Assembly: GCA_963811335.1 (NCBI GenBank)
Contig: CAWERB010000022.1
Coordinates: forward strand, 124,001-188,000
Reading direction: 5' to 3'
DNA length: 64,000 nucleotides
Origin: Trebonia sp963811335
GTDB lineage: Bacteria > Actinomycetota > Actinomycetes > Streptosporangiales > Streptosporangiaceae
The notes beneath the pieces were generated by a model. That model did no database searches and had not been told where the DNA came from. It worked only from the letters and a program-made list of their open reading frames with translations. Each line of letters begins with the position of its first letter. The stretch's first letter is position 1. Positions 55,254 to 63,978 of the stretch are shown in pieces. The position numbers and the translations under genes were made by a program.

Positions 55254-55980
55254 CACATCCATTCGAGGTCCGCGGTGAGGTCACCGTGGACGCCACGCCC
55301 GAGCAGGTCTGGGACGCGATCACGACGGGACCGGGAGTCGACTCCTGGCTCATGGGGCGCACCGAGATCGACAGTGACAACAAGACCAGCACGTTCGACA
55401 TGTTCGGCAACACGTCGACCTCGGCCATCACAGCGTGGGAGCCGGGGCGCCGGTATGCGACACAGGAAGAGAAGAACCCGGACGGCACGTTCATGGCGTT
55501 CGAGTGGCTGATCGAGGCGCGCGACGGCGGCGGCGCCGTGGTGCGGTTCGTGCACAGCGGCCTGCTCGGCGAGGACTGGGAAGCGGAGTACAACGGGCTG
55601 TCGGTCGGCGACCAGGCCTACCTCACCAAGCTCGCGGTTTACCTTGAGCACTTCGCGCCCCGTACCGCGAAGCTGTCGACGTTCCTGCCCGGGCCGGTCA
55701 CCAAGGACTCGTGGGCGGCGATGACCGCGGCCGTCGGCGCCGGTCCCGACGCGGCGGACGGGCAGCCGGCCCGGCTCACCGTGCCCGGCATCGAGCGGCC
55801 GACGGCGTCGTGGAGTTCGTCGCCCGGCCGAGCTTCGTCGGCATGCGCACCGGCGACGCGATGTACGTGCTGATCCACGGGTACAACGACATGGTGTTCG
55901 CCACCGCGCACTACTTCGACGACCGTGACCGGTCGGCGGAGGCCGAGGCCTGGCAGGCCTGGCTGGGCACGCTCGCTTAG
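55250..55980 (+). CDS. SRPBCC (START/Bet v1-like, AHSA1) protein, one frame break
   Basis: Hydrophobic-ligand-binding fold of the AHSA1 type. FEVRGEVTVDATPEQVWDAI opens the domain, followed by WLMGRTEIDSDNKTSTFDMF, TAWEPGRRYATQEEKNPDGT and VVRFVHSGLLGEDWEAEYNG. The frame changes near 55800; the C-terminal part then reads VEFVARPSFVGMRTGDAMYV, then FATAHYFDDRDRSAEAEAWQ with the stop at 55980. A second SRPBCC-like or extension domain makes it longer than usual. Translationally coupled to the ArsR-type regulator, which it probably serves or whose target it is. Confidence 0.85.
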
Positions 55981-56098
55981 CGCTTGTTTTCGGTCGAACG
56001 GGTCTCCGGCGTTGGCCCCTGGGCCGCACACGGATAAGCCCACCGGGGGGTAGCGGGCGGGGTCGTAGCTCGGCGACGCAGCGGATGCCGGGATAGAC

Positions 56099-56118
56099 AC
56101 ATCAAACGAGATTGATGT
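56099..56118. promoter_or_regulatory. Inverted repeat upstream of VOC gene
   Basis: ACATCAA-N6-TTGATGT, a perfect 7-bp inverted repeat ending 11 bp before the VOC start codon. A repressor site is possible; no matching regulator is adjacent. Confidence 0.45.
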
Positions 56119-56129
56119 AATCTCCCTGA

Positions 56130-56525
56130 ATGAGCAGCCACGAAGACATGGTCCACGTCCGCTACATGGTCGATGACGTGCAGGCAGCCATCGACTTCTA
56201 CACCAGCCACCTCGGTTTCACGCTGCGCTTCAACGCGGCGCCCGCGTTCGCCGACGTGACCCGCGGCAACCTGCGGCTGCTGCTGGCCGGGCCGCAAAGC
56301 TCGGCAGGCCGGCCGATGCCCGACGGCCGCAAGCCGGAGCCCGGCGGCTGGAACCGCATCCACTTCATCGTGCCCGACATCGAAGCCGAGGTCGCCCGGC
56401 TGCGCGCTGACGGCGTTAGCTTCCGCAATCAGATCATCGCCGGCCCCGGCGGAAAGCAGATCCTGATAGAAGACCCCGCGGGCAACGTGGTCGAACTGTT
56501 TGAGCCTGCCCGCGCCTTACAGTAA
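56130..56525 (+). CDS. VOC family (glyoxalase/bleomycin-resistance-type) protein
   Basis: 131 residues with the paired beta-alpha-beta-beta-beta modules of the family: VHVRYMVDDVQAAIDFYTSH, LGFTLRF, then NRIHFIVPDIEAEVARLRAD, GVSFRNQIIAGPGGKQILIE and DPAGNVVELFEPA with the final metal-binding Glu. The first metal His (VHVRYMVDD) is present. Members include dioxygenases, glyoxalases and antibiotic-binding proteins; which one applies here cannot be read. Confidence 0.9.
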   Translation: MSSHEDMVHVRYMVDDVQAAIDFYTSHLGFTLRFNAAPAFADVTRGNLRLLLAGPQSSAGRPMPDGRKPEPGGWNRIHFIVPDIEAEVARLRADGVSFRNQIIAGPGGKQILIEDPAGNVVELFEPARALQ

Positions 56526-56827
56526 TGGGTAAGCTCTCGCCGTATAAGGGAACGCCGACCGGGACATCCACGAGCTCGCGATCTCAAGCGGTGAACGAGA
56601 GACAGATACCACCACTGCCCATGGCCGCACAAAGCCTAGTCGGTAAGCGCGCGGTTTTACCGGTAAATTTATGTCAGCGGGTAAACTTTTCATCCGAGGT
56701 AAATTAAAGCCGTTCTGGACGGTTTTTATTTACGCGCTGTGAAATGTTTACCGGTAAATTGGCACGGGATACGCGAAGCACGCTCTCGTTCGGGATGATC
56801 CTGGCGGTGACTCCGCTTGGCGCCGGG
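56526..56827. promoter_or_regulatory. AT-rich gap with two TTTACCGGTAAA palindromes
   Basis: No gene seen in 300 bp. TTTACCGGTAAA occurs as a perfect 12-bp palindrome at 56656-56667 and 56747-56758, with two further GGTAAA half-sites between (about 56680 and 56698). The segment is far AT-richer than its surroundings and lies between the ends of convergent genes, which is unusual for operators. Confidence 0.5.
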
Positions 56828-57553
56828 CTACCGGGCGCCGCCGAGCAGGTGCTCGGCGACGCGGGACAGGTGGGCGCGCATCGCCTCGACGGCCGCGTCC
56901 GAGTCCCTCATCCGCAGAGCGGCGACGATGGCGCGGTGGTCCTCCTGGTAGAGCTCACGCCGCTGGCTGGACGTGCTGCGGCGCTTGAGGTCGCCCCAGA
57001 CCTGGCCGTGGCGGGCCGACTCGATCTGGCCGTAGAGCGCGGCGAGCAGGGGGCTGTGCGCCGCGCCGATGATGCACCGGTGCAGGGCCAGGTCCCAGGT
57101 CTCGAACTCCTCGAAGCTGGCGGCCGCGTCGCCGCCCGCCAGGCAGCGTTCCATCTCGCCGAAGTCGCGGGCCGTCGCCCAGATCGCCACCAGGGGCATG
57201 GCCTGCGGCTCGAGCAGGCGGCGGATCGTCATCACGTCGGCGGGGGCGAAGTCGGTGGCCGACGGCTGCGACCGCGGCGCGGAAAGCGTCAGCCGCTGAC
57301 CGGGACGGGAGCCGCGCGCAGGAACGTGCCGCGGCCGACCTCGCGGGAGATGCGCCCGTCCGCTTCGAGTGCGCGCGAGCGCGTGCCTGACGCCGGTGCG
57401 GGTGATGCCGAGGTCGGCGGCCAACTGGCGTTCCGTGGGCAGCCGCGAGCCGGGCCCGAGGCCCGATCGCTCGAACTCGGCCAGGATCAGCTCCGCGAGC
57501 TCCCGCCCGCGCCCTGACGGCATGATCCGCGTGCCCGCGGGCCCCCCATTCAT
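56828..57553 (-). CDS. GntR/FadR-type transcriptional regulator, two compensating frame breaks
   Basis: The winged HTH opens with GRELAELILAEFERSGLGPG, SRLPTERQLAADLGITRTGV. From about 57390 to 57300 the frame is wrong; one base over it reads LEADGRISREVGRGTFLRA, the normal wing, so two compensating indels are likely. The C-terminal FCD ligand domain is normal: TIRRLLEPQAMPLVAIWATA, then FETWDLALHRCIIGAAHSPL with the conserved Asp and His ligands, and YQEDHRAIVAALRMRDSDAA. It is divergent from the FAH-family gene, and the gap holds four ACCAATC repeats. Likely a repressor of the hydrolase and Liv-type importer. Confidence 0.85.
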   Translation of the reverse strand: MNGGPAGTRIMPSGRGRELAELILAEFERSGLGPGSRLPTERQLAADLGITRTGVRHALARTRSGRAHLPRGRPRHVPARGSRPGQRLTLSAPRSQPSATDFAPADVMTIRRLLEPQAMPLVAIWATARDFGEMERCLAGGDAAASFEEFETWDLALHRCIIGAAHSPLLAALYGQIESARHGQVWGDLKRRSTSSQRRELYQEDHRAIVAALRMRDSDAAVEAMRAHLSRVAEHLLGGAR

Positions 57554-57556
57554 GCA

Positions 57557-57677
57557 ACCAATCCTACCAATCACCGTCGAGTTGTAATGCTAGTTGGTCA
57601 CAACTTTACTAATCGGGATATTGACCAGTCCACCAAGCCGACCTAATCTCCAACCAATCCGCTTATTTCAACCAATC
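57557..57677. promoter_or_regulatory. ACCAATC repeats in the GntR/FAH intergenic region
   Basis: ACCAATC at 57557, 57566, 57653 and 57671 (spacings 9 and 18), plus TTGGTC at 57594-57599 as an inverted partial copy. They flank an AT-rich segment that probably holds both divergent promoters. Binding sites of the GntR protein are the obvious guess. Confidence 0.5.
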
Positions 57678-57749
57678 GGCCCCGGACCGCAGGCAGCGCA
57701 GGCAGCGCGGGCCCGGGCCAGCGGCGGCGACGTCCGAGGAGGCAGCCAG

Positions 57750-58652
57750 GTGAGGCTTGCGACCATCGTCACTCCAAGCGGTCCCCGGCTGCACGTGCGG
57801 GGGCGTTCCGGCTACGTGGACGTCGCGGCGGAGAGCGGCAACCCGGAGTTCGCCGCGCTCGCGACGGTGCTGCGGGCCGGCCCGGCGGCGCTCGACGCGG
57901 TCCGGGCGCTGTCCGCGCGGGACGGGCGCGAGTACGGGCCGGACGACCTCGGGCCCGCCGTCCCGGCGCCTGAGCGCGTCCTCTGCCTGGGCGTCAACTA
58001 CAGCGAGCACGCCATCGAGGGCGGGCGGGAGGTCCCCACCTGGCCCGAAGCGTTCGTCCGCGGCCGCGACAGCGTGCTCGCGCCGTACGCGGACCTGGTC
58101 AAGCCCGCGCTGTCGCAGCGGTTCGACTACGAGGGCGAACTCGGGATCGTGATCGGCGCGGGCGGCCGGTACATCACGGCGGACAAGGCGCTCGACGCGA
58201 TCGCCGGCTTCGTGGTGCTGAACGACGCGTCCGCGCGGGAATGGCAGCGGGCGGGCACCCAGTGGACGGCCGGCAAGAACTTCGAGGGCAGCATGCCGAT
58301 CGGCCCCGAGGTGGTCACCGCCGACGAGGCCGACGTGACCGACGTGGCGCTGGCCACCACGCTGAACGGCCAGGTCATGCAGTCCGCGCGGACCTCGCAG
58401 ATGATCGTCGACATACCCAGCGCGATCGAGTTCTTCTCCTCCTTTACCCGGCTGATGCCCGGTGACGTGATCGCCACCGGCACCCCCGGCGGCGTCGGCT
58501 TCGCCCGGCAGCCCCCGGTCTGGCTGCAGCCCGGCGACGTCATCGAGGTCACCGTCGAGGGCGTCGGCACCATCCGCAACCGAGTGGTCGCCGAGCACGG
58601 CGCCCCCACCGACTGGCGCTGGCGGCCAGTCAACACGAAGAGCGGCCTCTAA
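57750..58652 (+). CDS. Fumarylacetoacetate hydrolase (FAH) family protein
   Basis: 300-residue protein of the FAH/HpcE superfamily (C-C bond hydrolases, isomerases and decarboxylases of ring-cleavage products). ERVLCLGVNYSEHA, then metal ligands in KPALSQRFDYEGELGIVIGA and IAGFVVLNDASAREWQ, QWTAGKNFEGSMPIGPEVVT and DVIATGTPGGVGFARQPP are all present. The start is GTG 57750 behind GGAGG. It is the first gene of a plus-strand run into the Liv-type importer, only 19 bp ahead of it, so uptake and breakdown are probably co-expressed. Confidence 0.93.
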   Translation: MRLATIVTPSGPRLHVRGRSGYVDVAAESGNPEFAALATVLRAGPAALDAVRALSARDGREYGPDDLGPAVPAPERVLCLGVNYSEHAIEGGREVPTWPEAFVRGRDSVLAPYADLVKPALSQRFDYEGELGIVIGAGGRYITADKALDAIAGFVVLNDASAREWQRAGTQWTAGKNFEGSMPIGPEVVTADEADVTDVALATTLNGQVMQSARTSQMIVDIPSAIEFFSSFTRLMPGDVIATGTPGGVGFARQPPVWLQPGDVIEVTVEGVGTIRNRVVAEHGAPTDWRWRPVNTKSGL

Positions 58653-58671
58653 CTCTCCTCTGGAGGGACGA

Positions 58672-60040
58672 ATGAAGCTCCGGGTTCTCCTGGTCGCCGG
58701 CCGCCCTCGCGGCCGGCGCGGCCCTGACCGCGTGCAGTTCAGGCACAAGCTCCACCACTCCCGGGGCGACAGCTCCGGTGTCAACCTCGGCCGCGTCGAG
58801 CGCGGCCGCGAGCACCGGCGCCTCGCCGACGGGATCACCGCTGACCGTCGCGGACGTGGCGCCCTTCAGCGGCCCCGACGCCGCGCTCGGCCCCACCTAC
58901 CTGGCCTCCTGCTACGGCGCGACGGCGGCGATCAACGCCGCGGGCGGCGTGCTCGGTCACCCGCTCACCTGCAAGTCCGTCGACACCCGCGGCGACCCCG
59001 CGGACGCCGTGCCCGCGGTCAACCAGATGTTCGCCTCGACCCCGGGGCTCGCCCTGGTGATCGGCTGCACCTCGGACGAGGCGGCCTCGGTGGCGCCGGT
59101 CATCAACGCGCACAAGATGGCGATGTTCTGCATGACCGGGCAGTCGGAGTTCGACAGCGTGCACTTCCCCTACTTCTTCCGCCTGGTGCCGCCGGACCTC
59201 GAGGAGTCCTACGCGATGGTGGCCATCGCGCAGCAGCTGCACTACACGAAGATCGCGCTGGCGTTCGGCAATGACATCGGGTCGCAGACCTTCATCCAGC
59301 CGGCCATCGCCTCGCTGAAGAAGGCCGGGATGACGCTGACCACCAACCAGACGCTCGACCTGCACGCGACCACCTTCCGCACCGAGGCCGAGGCGATCGT
59401 CGCGTCCCACCCGGACGCGATCATGACCGAGGCGCTCGGCGCCGCCGATCCCACCTTGTTCCAGGAGATCAAGCAGCTCAACGGCGGCAAGATCATCCCG
59501 ATCATCGGCACCTCGGCCGCCATCTCGCCGGATTTCTTCAAGTCCGCCGCCCAGGCGGTCGGCGCGGCTGACCTGGCGGCCAACTTCCACGCCGACAACC
59601 TGGTCACCGAGACCAGCGGCCCGGCGTATGCGGCGTTCTCGGCGGCGCTGCTCGCCCAGCAGGGCAAGGTCCCCGGTGCGACCGGCAACTTCAACACCTA
59701 CCTGAGCGCGCCGGGCGGCGTGCACCTCTACGACGGGATCAACCTGGCCGCGCTCGCGATGATCAAGTCCGGGTCCACCGACCCGAGCGTTTACAGCCCG
59801 GACATCATCACGGTGGGCAACGGCACTCCGGGCGGAGGCGTCTGCTACTCGTTCGCCGCGTGCGCGGCGGACCTCAAGGCGGGCAAGGCGATCAGGTACG
59901 AGGGCCCGGGCGGCCCGACGAACTTCGACAGCTTCCACGACTCGACCGGCATCTTCCAGATCGACACCTACAGCGCGAACGGCACGGTGAACGTCGCCGG
60001 TAACCTGTCGGCAGCCCAGCTGCGGGCCGTTGCCGGATGA
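58672..60040 (+). CDS. Liv-type ABC importer substrate-binding lipoprotein, frame break in signal peptide
   Basis: Type I periplasmic-binding protein (Peripla_BP_6). It starts at ATG 58672 behind GGAGGG with MKLRVLLVAG; one base over the signal continues ALAAGAALTACSSGTSSTT with a lipobox LTAC, so an indel near 58705 splits the signal peptide. The rest is intact from about 58778: VADVAPFSGPDAALGPTYLA, INAAGGVLGHPLTCKSVDTR, VIGCTSDEAASVAPVINAHK, DAIMTEALGAADPTLFQEIK. Ends in QLRAVAG with the stop overlapping the permease start. The ligand need not be an amino acid; the FAH neighbour suggests an aromatic or dicarboxylic acid. Confidence 0.88.
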
Positions 60041-60905
60041 CGCTCTTTCTCGCGTCGGTCGGCTTCGGGCTGGTCACCGCCTCGGTGCTGGCGATCGCCG
60101 CGGTCGGCTTCACGCTCCAGTTCGGCGTCACCGACGTGCTGAACCTGGCGTACGGGGCCGTGATGATCGCGGGCGCGTTCCTCGCCTACGTGCTCAACCA
60201 GGCCGGGCTGAACGTCTGGCTCGGCCTGGTGGTCGCGGTGATCGCGTGCTCGATCGGGTCGGTGCTGCTCAACGTCGGCGTGTACGCGCCGTTCCAGCGG
60301 CGCGGCGCGTCGCCGATCACAATGGTGATCGTGTCGCTCGGCATGACGCTGATCATCGAGTTCGGCGTGCAGGCGCTGGCCGGCGGCACCAGCGTGTCGT
60401 ACACGATGAGCACGGGCCCGTCGGTGACCGCCGGCGGGCTCGTGCTGTCGGCGGTGCAGCTCGTGGTGATCGGCCTCTCCCTGCTCGTCATGGCCGGCAC
60501 CGCACGTGCTGCTGCGGTACACCAGGCTCGGCAAGGCGATGCGGGCCACCGCCGCCAACAAGTCGCTGGCCCGCAACTGCGGCATCCGGACCGGCCGGGT
60601 GATCACCATCACCTGGGCGGTCACCGGGGCGCTGTGCGGCCTGGCCGGGGTGGTCTTCGCGATGGACGCGGGCAGCTTCGACGCCACGGCCACCGACCTG
60701 TTCCTCAGTCCTGATACTCGCGGCGACCTTCCTCGGCGGCCCGGGCCAGGCCTACGGCGCGATGCTCGGCGCGGTGGTCATCGGCCTGGCCACCGAGGTA
60801 AGCGCCGCCTACGTCACGCCGTCGTACAAGTACGTTTTTCCGTTCGTCGCGCTGCTCGTGATGCTCGGCGTGCGCCCGACCGGACTGCTCGGGGAGCGCG
60901 CCTGA
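60037..60905 (+). CDS. livH: Liv-type ABC importer permease (LivH-like), two frame breaks
   Basis: Inner-membrane subunit of the importer. LTLQFGVTD-like opening FTLQFGVTDVLNLAYGAVMI carries the conserved N-L-A-Y-G motif of LivH proteins. The frame breaks near 60500 (continuing VLLRYTRLGKAMRATAANKS, the EAA-type loop) and near 60706 (continuing LILAATFLGGPGQAYGAMLG, then VGLATEV-like and LLVMLGVRPTGLLGERA). The stop TGA overlaps the start of livM by one base. All signature parts are present, so the gene is probably intact in the organism. Confidence 0.88.
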
Positions 60906-62044
60906 TGAGCTCGTACTACCTTATTAACCTGCTGATCTACGCCGCCGTCGACGCCACGGCCTGCCTGGGGCTGTCCCAGCAGTTCGGCGTCGCCGGCGTG
61001 ACCAACTTCGGCTTCATCATCTTCCAGGCGGCCGGCGGGTACGTCGCCGCGATCCTGGCGCTGCCTTCTTCCTCGGCCAACGGCGGGTTCCAGTCGTACA
61101 TCGGCGGGCTGAACCTGCCGTTCCCGCTGCCCTGGGTCGGGGCGGCGGTGGCGGGCGGGGTGATCGCGCTCCCGTTCACCTTCCTCGTGGGGCGCCGGCT
61201 GCGCGGTGACTTCGCCGCCGTCGGCCTGCTGGTCACCGCCGTGCTGCTTAACCTGCTCGCCACCAACTACCGGCCGCTGCTTAACGGGGACGCCGGGCTG
61301 TCGCTGATACCCGCGCCGTTCCAAGGCGAGTTCAACCCGCAGTCGTCTGGGTACCAGTGGATCTTCGCGGCGGGCGCGATCGTCGTTTGCGCGCTGGTCT
61401 TCTGGGTGGTCAGGCGGATCACGGCGTCGCCGTACGGACGCTCGCTGCGCGCCATGCGGGACAACGACGTGGTCGCCGACTCGCTCGGCAAGAACCTGCT
61501 GTCGATGCGCACCGCGATGCTGGTCACCGGCGGCGCGATCGCCGGCCTGTCCGGCGGCATCCTGGTCTCCTACATCACCACCTGGTCGCCCGCCGCGTGG
61601 GGTTACGCGGAGACCGTGGTGCTGTTCGCGGCGGTGATCATCGGCGGGGCGGGCAACCACCTCGGCGCCGTGCTCGGCGCCATCCTGGTGCCGGTCGGCT
61701 TCGAGGAGGTCACCCGGTACATCCCCACGTCCAACAACCTGCCGCCGAACCTCATCCCCTCGCTCGAGTGGGTGGCGATCGGACTGCTCATCGTGATCTT
61801 CCTCTGGGTGCGGCCGCAAGGCATATTGCCCGAACGGAAGCGGGTGCTCCCGGTAACCGCCCGGCCGGACGCTGGCGGCGGGGCGGCACCGGCGGGACCG
61901 GCTTCCGCGGGGGCGGCGGCTCCGGTGGGAGCGGCGGGGGCGGCGGGGCTCGCGGTGACCGTCCCGCGGCCCGCCGCCCCGGCGCCGTCCCTCCTCCGCC
62001 GTCGCCGGAGGCGGGGCCGGCTGTGCTTGAGGTCACCGACGTGA
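60905..62044 (+). CDS. livM: Liv-type ABC importer permease (LivM-like)
   Basis: 379-residue second permease with about eight to ten hydrophobic segments. LGLSQQFGVAGVTNFGFIIF, the EAA loop SPYGRSLRAMRDNDVVADSL and AVIIGGAGNHLGAVLGAILV are typical of LivM. The C-terminus carries a low-complexity Gly/Ala/Pro tail of about 60 residues (from about 61850) that is unusual for LivM, and it overlaps the livG start by 22 bp. A frameshift in this GC-rich tail is possible. Confidence 0.9.
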   Translation: MSSYYLINLLIYAAVDATACLGLSQQFGVAGVTNFGFIIFQAAGGYVAAILALPSSSANGGFQSYIGGLNLPFPLPWVGAAVAGGVIALPFTFLVGRRLRGDFAAVGLLVTAVLLNLLATNYRPLLNGDAGLSLIPAPFQGEFNPQSSGYQWIFAAGAIVVCALVFWVVRRITASPYGRSLRAMRDNDVVADSLGKNLLSMRTAMLVTGGAIAGLSGGILVSYITTWSPAAWGYAETVVLFAAVIIGGAGNHLGAVLGAILVPVGFEEVTRYIPTSNNLPPNLIPSLEWVAIGLLIVIFLWVRPQGILPERKRVLPVTARPDAGGGAAPAGPASAGAAAPVGAAGAAGLAVTVPRPAAPAPSLLRRRRRRGRLCLRSPT

Positions 62045-62772
62045 CCCGGGAGTTCGGCGGGGTGCACGCGGTCGCCGGGGTCTCGTTCGCGGTCAGGCCG
62101 GGCACGATGACCGGACTGATCGGGCCGAACGGCGCGGGCAAGTCGACGCTGCTCGCCATGATGGCCGGGACCCTGCCGGTCACCTCCGGGCAGGTCCGTT
62201 ACCTGGGCCAGGACGTGACCGGCCTGCCCGCCTACCGGCGGGCCAGGCTCGGCCTCGTCCGCACCTTCCAGCTGGCGAGCGAGTTCAAGCGGCTGACCGT
62301 ACTTGAGAACCTGCTGTCCGCCGTGCCGGGCAACCGCGGCGACTCGCTGCGCGGCGCGCTCGCGGGCCCCCGGCACTGGCGCGGCGACGAGACCGCGGCG
62401 ATCGAGCGGGCCAGCGCCCTGCTCGAACGCTTCGGCCTCACCGCCCACGCCAACAGCTACGCGGGTGACCTGAGCGGCGGTCAGCGGCGGCTCGTGGAGA
62501 TCATGCGCGCGCTGATGACCGAGCCGACGATGCTGCTGCTGGACGAGCCGATGGCCGGCGTGCACCCGAACCTGGCCCGGCGGATCGGCAACGAGCTCAC
62601 CGCTCTTGTCGCCGGCGGGCTTACCGTCCTCATGGTGGAGCACGAGCTCGCGATCATGGACGAGTTCTGCGATCCCGTGATAGCGATGGCGGAGGGCGCG
62701 GTGCTCGCGATGGGAACCATGGCGGAACTGCGCGGGCGCGCCGAGGTCGTGGAGGCGTACCTTGTCGGGTGA
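62023..62772 (+). CDS. livG: Liv-type ABC importer ATPase (LivG-like)
   Basis: 249-residue ATPase. Starts at GTG 62023 (VLEVTDVTREFGGVHAVAGV), with GGAG upstream inside livM. Walker A LIGPNGAGKSTLLAMMAG, the LivG-type insertion RARLGLVRTFQLASEFKRLT, signature AGDLSGGQRRLVEIMRALMT, Walker B TMLLLDEPMAGVHP and the switch His in VLMVEHELAIMDEFCD. The stop overlaps the TTG start of livF. Confidence 0.93.
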   Translation: MLEVTDVTREFGGVHAVAGVSFAVRPGTMTGLIGPNGAGKSTLLAMMAGTLPVTSGQVRYLGQDVTGLPAYRRARLGLVRTFQLASEFKRLTVLENLLSAVPGNRGDSLRGALAGPRHWRGDETAAIERASALLERFGLTAHANSYAGDLSGGQRRLVEIMRALMTEPTMLLLDEPMAGVHPNLARRIGNELTALVAGGLTVLMVEHELAIMDEFCDPVIAMAEGAVLAMGTMAELRGRAEVVEAYLVG

Positions 62773-63502
62773 GCTGGGCGGGACTGCGCTGCGGGCCACG
62801 GGAGTGACCGCCGGGTACGGCGGCGACCCGGTGATCCGCGACATCAGCGTCCACGTCGCGCCCGGCCAGGTGGTGTCGCTCGTCGGCGCCAACGGGTCGG
62901 GGAAGAGCACCTTGCTCAAGAGCCTGGTCGGGGTGATCAGGATGTCGGCGGGCACGGTCACCGTCGGGGAAAAGGACCTGACCGGGCGGCCGCCGGAGGA
63001 CATGGCGCGGGCCGGCGTCGGCTACGTGCCCCAGGTGGACGACGTGTTCGCGCCGCTTACCGTCAGGGAGAACCTGGAGATGGGCGGGTACCTGCTGCCT
63101 TCATCCCAGCTCCGGGAACGTATCGACGAGGTGGTGACGGTCTTCCCCCGGCTCGGCTCGATGCTCGGCAGGCAGGCGGGCAAGCTGAGCGGCGGCGAGC
63201 GCAAGATGCTGGCCATGGGCCGGGTGCTGATGGTGTCCCCGAGCGTATTCCTCCTCGACGAGCCGACCGCGAACCTCGCGCCGGCCGTCGCCCGCTCACT
63301 GCTGCAGGACCAGGTCAGGCGGCTAGCCGCGGGAGGCGCTGCTGTTCTCGTCGTCGAGCAGCGGGCCAGGGCGGTGCTCGCCATCTCCGACCACACCTAC
63401 GTCCTGGCCGGCGGGGAGGTCCGGATGTCGGGCAGCCCAGCGGAACTGTCCGCGAGCCCGGCCTTCGTGGAGTCCTTCCTCGGCGGAACAGTGGCCCGCT
63501 AA
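62762..63502 (+). CDS. livF: Liv-type ABC importer ATPase (LivF-like)
   Basis: 246-residue second ATPase. TTG 62762 is preceded by GGAGG at the right distance within the end of livG. Walker A SLVGANGSGKSTLLKSLVG, RAGVGYVPQVDDVFAPLTVR, signature GKLSGGERKMLAMGRVLM, Walker B SVFLLDEPTANLAP. The switch position is VLVVEQRARAVL, with Gln as in most LivF proteins. Last gene of the importer run. Confidence 0.93.
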   Translation: MSGELGGTALRATGVTAGYGGDPVIRDISVHVAPGQVVSLVGANGSGKSTLLKSLVGVIRMSAGTVTVGEKDLTGRPPEDMARAGVGYVPQVDDVFAPLTVRENLEMGGYLLPSSQLRERIDEVVTVFPRLGSMLGRQAGKLSGGERKMLAMGRVLMVSPSVFLLDEPTANLAPAVARSLLQDQVRRLAAGGAAVLVVEQRARAVLAISDHTYVLAGGEVRMSGSPAELSASPAFVESFLGGTVAR

Positions 63503-63537
63503 CCCCGGCGCGGGCGCCGCGGCCGTCACCCGAAGCC

Positions 63538-63978
63538 TCACGCGCCGGCGTCCTGGGCGAGTCGCTTCATGACTTCGTGCCAGTGCGCCTCGACCGATTC
63601 GCCGAGGCCGCGGAAGGCCCGGTCGAGCAGCCGCATCTGGGAAGCCGTCAGTTGCGCCTCGAACTCCGCCCCGTCGGGAGTCACCGAGAGGCGCCGGACC
63701 CTCCGGTCCTGGAGGTCGCCGGCGATCGAGAGCAGGCCGCGCTCCTCCAGGTCCTTGATCGGACGGTGGATGGCCTGCTTCGTTACCTCCAGGACGGCCA
63801 GCAGTCCGCCGATGGAGATCCCCGGGTCGCGCCGGACGAAGTAGAGGACCCGGTGATGTGTCCGCCCGAGCCCGCGCTGGGCGAGCATCTTGTCCGGCAG
63901 CGCGGTGAAGGCGCGGTAGCCAAAGTACAGCTCCTCGATGGCGCTGCGCAGCGAGGCCTCCCGATCTGGGTCAAGCAC
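63538..63978 (-). CDS. MarR family transcriptional regulator
   Basis: 146-residue winged-helix protein: LGRTHHRVLYFVRRDPGISI, GGLLAVLEVTKQAIHRPIKD, LEERGLLSIAGDLQDRRVRR with the DRR wing, then EFEAQLTASQMRLLDRAFRG. It converges on livF, 36 bp away. Its promoter and any divergent partner are beyond the window end, so its target is unknown. Confidence 0.93.
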   Translation of the reverse strand: MLDPDREASLRSAIEELYFGYRAFTALPDKMLAQRGLGRTHHRVLYFVRRDPGISIGGLLAVLEVTKQAIHRPIKDLEERGLLSIAGDLQDRRVRRLSVTPDGAEFEAQLTASQMRLLDRAFRGLGESVEAHWHEVMKRLAQDAGA

